A stretch of DNA of 18,331 bases, taken from assembly GCA_900754605.1 (NCBI GenBank), contig CAAEDK010000083.1, positions 1 to 18,331 of the forward strand, given 5' to 3'. A program made the translations under genes and the position numbers. This DNA is from an uncultured Oscillospiraceae bacterium (GTDB lineage: Bacteria; Bacillota_A; Clostridia; Oscillospirales; Oscillospiraceae). Shown here in pieces: positions 14,608 to 18,331 of the stretch; positions within the stretch are counted from its first letter, which is position 1; each line of letters begins with the position of its first letter. The notes beneath the pieces were generated by a model. That model saw nothing but the letters and a program-made list of their open reading frames with translations, was not told the origin of the DNA and searched no databases.

Positions 14608-15072
14608 TCACACCTCCTCACACAGCTCCAGACGGAGCAGGGCCAGGGCCTTCCGCTGGCGGGTGGACACGGTCCCCGCCGGCAGAGAGAGGATCTCCGC
14701 CGTCTCCGCCAGGGTATAGCCGGAAAAATAGCGCAACCCCACCCCCGCCCGCAGCTCCTGGGGGAGGCGGGCCACCGCGTCCCGCAGAGGGAGCGCATCG
14801 TAGTCTGAGGCGGCAGTCTCGGGGGGCTGGGCAAAAGCGATCTCCCGCCGCCGGCGGCGCAGTTCATCCGCACAGGCGTTCAGCAGGATCCGGGTGAGCC
14901 AGGTGGAGAAAAACTCGGGGCGGCGCAGGCGGCCGCAGGCCAGCAGGCCCCGGTAGACCGCCTCATCCACTGCGTCCAGGGCGGCTGCCTCGCCCCCCAG
15001 ATAGATCAAGGAGGTGCGGTAGAGGCGCTCCTTTTCCGCCATCGCCCGCTGAGTGTATTCCGCTTCCTTCAA
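14608..15072 (-). CDS. ECF-type RNA polymerase sigma factor (sigma-70 family)
   Basis: This 154-residue protein has the two ECF domains. Region 2 (about 11-75) includes AVDEAVYRGLLACGRLRRPEFFSTWLTRILLNACADELRRRRR. Region 4 (about 97-150) includes RLPQELRAGVGLRYFSGYTLAETAEILSLPAGTVSTRQRKALALLR with its HTH. I chose the TTG at 15072 because AAGGAGG lies eight bases upstream; the ATG-like frame start at 15102 is upstream of that site. The gene is followed after 2 nt by the DUF4179 membrane protein, the usual sigma/anti-sigma layout. It is divergent from the PRT-fold gene at 15253. An ECF-like TGAAAC and CGTCTAA pair lies just upstream and could indicate autoregulation, although its spacing is short. 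The signal it answers is unknown. Confidence 0.92.
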   Translation of the reverse strand: MKEAEYTQRAMAEKERLYRTSLIYLGGEAAALDAVDEAVYRGLLACGRLRRPEFFSTWLTRILLNACADELRRRRREIAFAQPPETAASDYDALPLRDAVARLPQELRAGVGLRYFSGYTLAETAEILSLPAGTVSTRQRKALALLRLELCEEV

Positions 15073-15106
15073 GGCTGTGCCCTCCTTCCACTTGTATTTC
15101 ACCCAT

Positions 15107-15131
15107 TAGACGTACAAAGCGCCCGGTTTCA
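15107..15131 (-). promoter_or_regulatory. Possible ECF-type autoregulatory promoter (atypical spacing)
   Basis: On the minus strand, TGAAAC (15131-15126) and CGTCTA (15112-15107) match ECF -35 and -10 elements of Bacillus-type sigma factors. They are 13 nt apart, about three fewer than usual. The start site would be near 15100, some 28 nt before the TTG start. The match in sequence and place is notable, but the spacing keeps confidence low. Confidence 0.35.
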
Positions 15132-15178
15132 TTTTGGTGGAGAAAAAATTTTCTGTTCCGGGACAAGTACGCAGTGTA

Positions 15179-15207
15179 TTGATTTTTCTCACAATAAATA
15201 GTATAAT
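15179..15207 (+). promoter_or_regulatory. Sigma-A promoter for the PRT-fold gene
   Basis: TTGATT (15179-15184) and a perfect TATAAT (15202-15207) are separated by 17 nt, in an AT-rich stretch. The start would be near 15214, leaving about 39 nt of leader. Confidence 0.8.
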
Positions 15208-15252
15208 ATAAGTGGAGAGAATTGGCAACTACGACAAATAGGAGGCGGGATT

Positions 15253-15888
15253 ATGAAAGGAACGACGATCCGTTCAAGACTGAATCCAAAGCTGGAAGTG
15301 TCAGTAGTCGCGGGGCATTTTGCTACGCACCACTCCCACAACAACCACTATATCGACATCACACGTATGAAGCATGAGCACACAATGGCTCGGGAGGCAG
15401 CGGTGACTTTGGCTCAGCGTTATGCCTATGAGAAGGGTGTTGACACGATCGTCTGCCTGGATGGGAGCGAGGTGCTGGGCGCATTCCTGGCCCGCCACCT
15501 GGCAAAAAACACCCTTTTTGCGGTGAACAGTGACAAGAATATCAACGTGATTACTCCGGAGTACGATTCCAATGGACAGCTTCTCTTCCGGGACAACCTG
15601 ATCCCCATGGTAGCGGATCGGAATGTCCTGATCCTTATTTCTACGGTTAACTCGGGCAAGAGCATCCGCCGCGTGGTGGAGTGTGCGCAGTATTACGGCG
15701 GAAAGGTGCAGGGGATCGCTGCGGTATTCAGCACCCTGGAGGAGATGGAGGGGGTACCCATTTACAGTCTCTTCACTCCGGAGGACATCCCAGGATACGC
15801 TACTTATGCTCCGGAGGGCTGCGCCATGTGCCGGGCTGGAGAGCGGATCGACGCCCTTGCCAACAGCTACGGTCTCTCCGCCCTGTGA
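15253..15888 (+). CDS. Phosphoribosyltransferase-fold protein with a degenerate PRPP loop (PyrE-like)
   Basis: The protein has 211 residues and the overall layout of orotate-type phosphoribosyltransferases: an N-terminal hood, a core strand VDTIVCLDGSEVLGAFLARHLA (63-84), and a PRPP-loop region VLILISTVNSGKSI (125-138). In catalytic members that loop begins with two acidic residues (E/D-D); here they are Ile-Ser, although the trailing SGKS is kept. The protein is also His-rich at 22-43 (HFATHHSHNNHY...HEH) and ends with CAMC (C190, C193), a pair like the CPLC motif seen near the C-terminus of some PyrE-like proteins. The ATG at 15253 has AGGAGG seven bases upstream, and a strong promoter precedes it. 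It stands alone, divergent from the sigma gene. It may be a regulator, a binding protein or an enzyme with shifted chemistry; its substrate is unknown. Confidence 0.75.
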   Translation: MKGTTIRSRLNPKLEVSVVAGHFATHHSHNNHYIDITRMKHEHTMAREAAVTLAQRYAYEKGVDTIVCLDGSEVLGAFLARHLAKNTLFAVNSDKNINVITPEYDSNGQLLFRDNLIPMVADRNVLILISTVNSGKSIRRVVECAQYYGGKVQGIAAVFSTLEEMEGVPIYSLFTPEDIPGYATYAPEGCAMCRAGERIDALANSYGLSAL

Positions 15889-15919
15889 GGAGAGGCGGCC
15901 ACATCAGCCTGAGAGCTTC

Positions 15920-15950
15920 CAGCCGCCGTGGGATACACCTGCGGCGGCTG
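15920..15950 (+). terminator. Hairpin terminator after the PRT-fold gene
   Basis: CAGCCGCCG (15920-15928) pairs with CGGCGGCTG (15942-15950), followed by TTTGAA. The U-tract is short, so efficiency is uncertain. Confidence 0.6.
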
Positions 15951-15965
15951 TTTGAACCTAAAGAG

Positions 15966-15979
15966 GTTCAATTTTGAAC
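15966..15979. repeat. Palindrome GTTCAATTTTGAAC upstream of degV
   Basis: This is a perfect 14-bp palindrome, with a related half-site GTGAAC about 10 bp on. It lies upstream of the possible degV -10 and could be an operator, but no partner regulator is identified nearby. Confidence 0.35.
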
Positions 15980-16005
15980 ATCTTGTGAACTTCAGTCCAT
16001 GCGGA

Positions 16006-16032
16006 TTGCTTTTTGGAGAGAAAGAGTATACT
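16006..16032 (+). promoter_or_regulatory. Possible promoter for degV
   Basis: TATACT (16027-16032) is a good -10. The best -35 candidates are TTGCTT at 16006 with a 15-nt spacer or GATTGC at 16004 with 17 nt, so the -35 is weak. The start would be near 16039. Confidence 0.45.
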
Positions 16033-16056
16033 ATTGAATCAAATGAAAGAATGTGT

Positions 16057-16091
16057 GCGGGGGCTGAGTCTATAACGGCAACAGTCCCTGC
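16057..16091 (+). other. Hairpin in the degV 5' leader
   Basis: GCGGGGGCTG (16057-16066) can pair with CAGTCCCTGC (16082-16091) over 10 bp with two G-U pairs. It ends just before the GAGGAG ribosome site. It may affect mRNA stability or translation; no known riboswitch was recognised. Confidence 0.35.
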
Positions 16092-16112
16092 AAGGCGAGG
16101 AGCGATCCAAAC

Positions 16113-17033
16113 ATGGCAAGATTTCAGATTGTGAGCGACAGTTCCTGTGACCTGGGCAGGGAGCGAGCAGAACAGCTTGGGGTGACGTTAGTCTCCTTCT
16201 ATGTTTCTTTTGATGGTGAGACCTATTACCGGGAAGAGCGTGATATCACCAATCGGGAATTTTATCAGCAGATGGCTGACCGACCCGGTGTCTTTCCGCG
16301 CACTTCCATGCCCACGGTCGAGGATTATCTGACAGTCTTTCGCCCATTGGCAGAGCGGGGGGAGCCAGTGCTATGCATCTGTTTGAACGGTCCTTTCAGC
16401 GGGTCTTTCCAGGCGGCCCGAAATGCTCGGTCCCTGCTGCTGGAGGAGTTTCCTCGTGCAGAGATTTGTGTGTTGGATTCCCAGCTGGCCACTGTGCTTC
16501 AGGGCGTACTGGTATTGGAGGCAGTTCATCTGCGGGATGCGGGAGTTTCTCTGGCATCTGCAGCTGCTCAGCTGGAGGCCAATCGAAAAACTGGACGTAT
16601 TTTCTTTACAACAAATGACCTTGAGTATTTAAAACATGGGGGGCGTGTGGGCCGGGCCGCAGCAGCGGCCGGGACTTTGCTCCATGTTAAGCCTCTGATT
16701 GGCTACCGGGAGGGAGGATTGATCTCCGATGGTATTGCCCAAGGACGGAAGCGGTCTATGCAGCGGGTGCAGGAGCTTTTCTGCCGCTATGTGGAGCGGG
16801 AGGGGCTGGATTTATCGCAGTACTATGTGGTGACTGGGTGCGGACTGGATGAGGAGGAGTACCAGGTATTCACGAAGCAGCTGTTTGAGAAACTGGAGCA
16901 GAGAGGATGGGCTGCTCAGTATGAGTGGCCCTTCCACATCGGAGTGACCATCGGTGTCCACACAGGGCCTACGCCCATCGGCGTGGGGCTGCTGCGCCGG
17001 GAAGTCTGTCCGCCGGAGTCGAAAAAAGAATAA
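16113..17033 (+). CDS. DegV-family fatty-acid-binding protein (FakB-like)
   Basis: DegV proteins bind a fatty acid and, as FakB, present it to the kinase FakA for phosphorylation and entry into phospholipid synthesis. The protein has 306 residues, slightly longer than the usual 280-290. It has the N-terminal SDSSCDL (8-14), the lipid-pocket TSMPT (64-68), GPFSGSFQAARNA (92-104) and the very conserved LEYLKHGGRVGR (169-180). Near the C-terminus is HIGVTIGVHTGPTPIGVG, where HTGP is the family motif. The ATG at 16113 has GAGGAG about ten bases upstream. It stands alone between two hairpins; no fakA is visible in the window. The bound lipid cannot be read from sequence. Confidence 0.93.
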   Translation: MARFQIVSDSSCDLGRERAEQLGVTLVSFYVSFDGETYYREERDITNREFYQQMADRPGVFPRTSMPTVEDYLTVFRPLAERGEPVLCICLNGPFSGSFQAARNARSLLLEEFPRAEICVLDSQLATVLQGVLVLEAVHLRDAGVSLASAAAQLEANRKTGRIFFTTNDLEYLKHGGRVGRAAAAAGTLLHVKPLIGYREGGLISDGIAQGRKRSMQRVQELFCRYVEREGLDLSQYYVVTGCGLDEEEYQVFTKQLFEKLEQRGWAAQYEWPFHIGVTIGVHTGPTPIGVGLLRREVCPPESKKE

Positions 17034-17037
17034 AAAA

Positions 17038-17075
17038 GATGCGGCGCCGGAAACCTTTTGGTCTGGCGCCGCATC
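17038..17075 (+). terminator. Terminator after degV
   Basis: GATGCGGCGCC (17038-17048) pairs perfectly with GGCGCCGCATC (17065-17075) around a 16-nt loop, preceded by an A-tract and followed by TATTGTAAT. Confidence 0.8.
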
Positions 17076-17270
17076 TATTGTAATATCAGCCTGAGCGCCC
17101 TGGGTGAAAGGAAAGGAGGGGTCGGACACAGACTGGAAGAGCTGGAACCTGCCGTTTCTCCTATTGGCTAAAAAGGAGAAGAATAGGCGGAAATTCACCG
17201 AATTTTGTAATGAAATTATTGCTTGTCATTTTGCGGAAACGTGGTATCCTGATTCCAGGAGGCGGATGGA

Positions 17271-18023
17271 ATGGATTATGACGCCCTGCTCGATTTGGGC
17301 ACAGAATTAGGATATAAATTAGTAGTCAGTGGTGCAGAGATCTACCGTGTGGAGGAGTCTGTCCTCCGCCTGTTGACGGCGTATGGGCTTCAGCCCCAGG
17401 TGTTTGCGCTGCCCAGCTGTCTGATCGTCAGTGTGAATACGCCGACGGGACATCCAATCACTCAGATGCGGCGTATCCCGCCGCATGGGACGGATATTGA
17501 ACTGCTGGAACGGTGCAATGAACTCTGCCGGCAGCTGTGCCGGGATGTTCCGCCGCTGCCCGAAGCAACGGCTCTGGTGGAACGTCTGGGTAAGGATCAC
17601 CAATCTTACCCTACACGAGTCCTGCTGCTGGGTTATTCAGCCGCAGCTGCGTTTTTTACTGCTTTTTATGGTGGAACGCTTTTGGATACCCTGTGCGGAG
17701 GCCTGTGCGGTCTGTCGGTGGGTGTCTGGATGTTGTGGGCCAGCCCGCGTCTGCGCTTCAATAACCTGTTTCAAACCTTGATCGGGGCGGCCATCGCCTC
17801 GCTGATGGCGCTGCTGCTGGTACACATGAGGATAGGCGGGCAACTGGAGGCTATCACCATTGGCACCCTGATGGTGCTGGTGCCGGGGATGGCATTGACC
17901 AATGCGATGCGGGAAATCATGGCAGGCGATATTTTTTCTGGCCTGAGCCGAACGGCGGAGTCGATTCTGACGGCTACCGCGATCGCGCTGGGTGTGATGC
18001 TCTCGCTGGCCATTGGAAACTAG
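17271..18023 (+). CDS. ThrE-type exporter subunit, first half (DUF1212 / ThrE_1)
   Basis: In actinobacteria ThrE exports threonine and serine as one long protein; in Firmicutes it is often split into two. This 250-residue protein is the first half. A cytoplasmic N-terminal region of about 110 residues has SGAEIYRVEESVLRLLTAYGL and the family's SVNTPTGHPITQMRRI segment. About five membrane helices follow, beginning near residue 116 (VLLLGYSAAAAFFTAFYGG), and include the motif LVPGMALTNAMREIMAGDIFSG, strongly conserved in the family. The ATG at 17271 has AGGAGG eight bases upstream; the nearer ATG at 17266 is in another frame. It is followed after 8 nt by the second half, so the two probably form one complex. 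The substrate here is inferred only. Confidence 0.9.
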   Translation: MDYDALLDLGTELGYKLVVSGAEIYRVEESVLRLLTAYGLQPQVFALPSCLIVSVNTPTGHPITQMRRIPPHGTDIELLERCNELCRQLCRDVPPLPEATALVERLGKDHQSYPTRVLLLGYSAAAAFFTAFYGGTLLDTLCGGLCGLSVGVWMLWASPRLRFNNLFQTLIGAAIASLMALLLVHMRIGGQLEAITIGTLMVLVPGMALTNAMREIMAGDIFSGLSRTAESILTATAIALGVMLSLAIGN

Positions 18024-18031
18024 GAGGCGCT

Positions 18032-18331
18032 ATGGAACTGATTGCAGATCTTCTGATGCCTTCGCTGTGGGCCTTCTTGGCCTGTGTGGGCTTTGGGCTG
18101 GTGTATAATATCCAAGGGGTCGGGATCCTGATTTGCGGATTCGGCGGCGCTCTGGGCTGGTTTGTCTATCTGATCGCCCGGTTGTGGATGGGAAATATCG
18201 TGGCGGCGTTTCTGGCCGCAGTGGCGATCACGTTGTTTTCTGAGTGGATGGCTCGGGTGCGGCGCTGTCCTGTGACGGGTTATCTCCAGGTGGCACTGCT
18301 CCCTCTGGTACCGGGTTCCGGCATCTACTAC
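18032..18331 (+). CDS. ThrE-type exporter subunit, second half (DUF3815 / ThrE_2), partial
   Basis: The first 100 residues are present and the gene continues past the window. It starts at ATG 18032, with AGGAGG four bases upstream overlapping the stop of the previous gene. Visible are membrane helices at about 9-27 and 29-50 (AFLACVGFGLVYNI and GILICGFGGALGWFVYL) and one at about 54-68. The block VTGYLQVALLPLVPGSGIYY follows, typical of this family's LVPGSGIYY motif. Split ThrE halves are usually about 140-150 residues on this side, so roughly a third is missing. The tandem arrangement with the DUF1212 gene supports the call. Confidence 0.88.
   Translation, partial: MELIADLLMPSLWAFLACVGFGLVYNIQGVGILICGFGGALGWFVYLIARLWMGNIVAAFLAAVAITLFSEWMARVRRCPVTGYLQVALLPLVPGSGIYY

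Noticed and set aside
17223..17250. TTGTCA-N16-TATCCT as promoter of the ThrE-type pair
   Set aside because: The implied start would fall on the AGGAGG ribosome site at 17257-17262, leaving almost no leader, and the -10 is weak. I could not find a better one.
17104..17310. Small plus-strand open frame before the ThrE-type gene
   Set aside because: It overlaps the start of the ThrE gene out of frame and shows no recognisable motif; the region looks like untranslated spacer.

Overview
This is an ordinary chromosomal window from a Gram-positive, low-GC-phylum bacterium with a GC-rich genome. It most likely comes from a gut member of the Clostridia, of the Oscillospirales / Flavonifractor-Lawsonibacter type. 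That placement is inference, from strong AGGAGG ribosome binding sites, frequent TTG/GTG starts, the gdpP-rplI-dnaB and tilS-hpt-ftsH order, a DUF4179 anti-sigma-like protein and split ThrE exporters. I see no phage, insertion sequence, CRISPR array, rRNA or tRNA.

Layout. (1) 1-6660, minus strand: one co-directional housekeeping run, gdpP (c-di-AMP phosphodiesterase), rplI, dnaB, tilS, hpt and the start of ftsH, which leaves the window at base 1. A good promoter sits upstream of gdpP. (2) 6661-6975: a divergent control region. Its plus-strand promoter drives ilvE (branched-chain aminotransferase) through a leader of about 130 nt with possible hairpins, and ilvE ends at a strong hairpin terminator. 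(3) 8167-8917: a small XRE regulator with two copies of a TGTAAAG-N4-CTTTACA palindrome around its promoter, followed by a four-helix membrane protein. Then comes ogt (DNA alkyl repair). (4) 9560-13267: a metal-homeostasis locus. On the minus strand, a free-standing HMA metallochaperone-like protein precedes a P1B-type Zn/Cd/Pb ATPase that lacks its own HMA domain. Divergently, an ArsR-family regulator overlaps an AraC-family regulator. Both promoters, a candidate operator and a 21-bp-period direct repeat lie between them. (5) 13322-15072, minus strand: an ECF sigma factor and a DUF4179 membrane protein that is probably its partner. (6) 15253-18331, plus strand: a phosphoribosyltransferase-fold protein whose PRPP loop lacks the usual acidic pair, a DegV-family fatty-acid-binding protein, and a two-gene ThrE-type exporter whose second gene runs off the window.

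How they fit together. Region 1 joins replication (DnaB), translation (L9, TilS), purine salvage (Hpt), membrane proteolysis (FtsH) and c-di-AMP turnover (GdpP), a conserved Firmicutes arrangement. Region 4 reads as metal sensing (ArsR) controlling metal delivery and efflux (HMA protein plus ATPase), with an AraC protein of unknown signal co-transcribed with the sensor. No wholly new system is evident. The best leads are the twin-operator XRE/membrane-protein module, the degenerate PRT protein, the arsR-araC pairing with repeats, and the ilvE leader.
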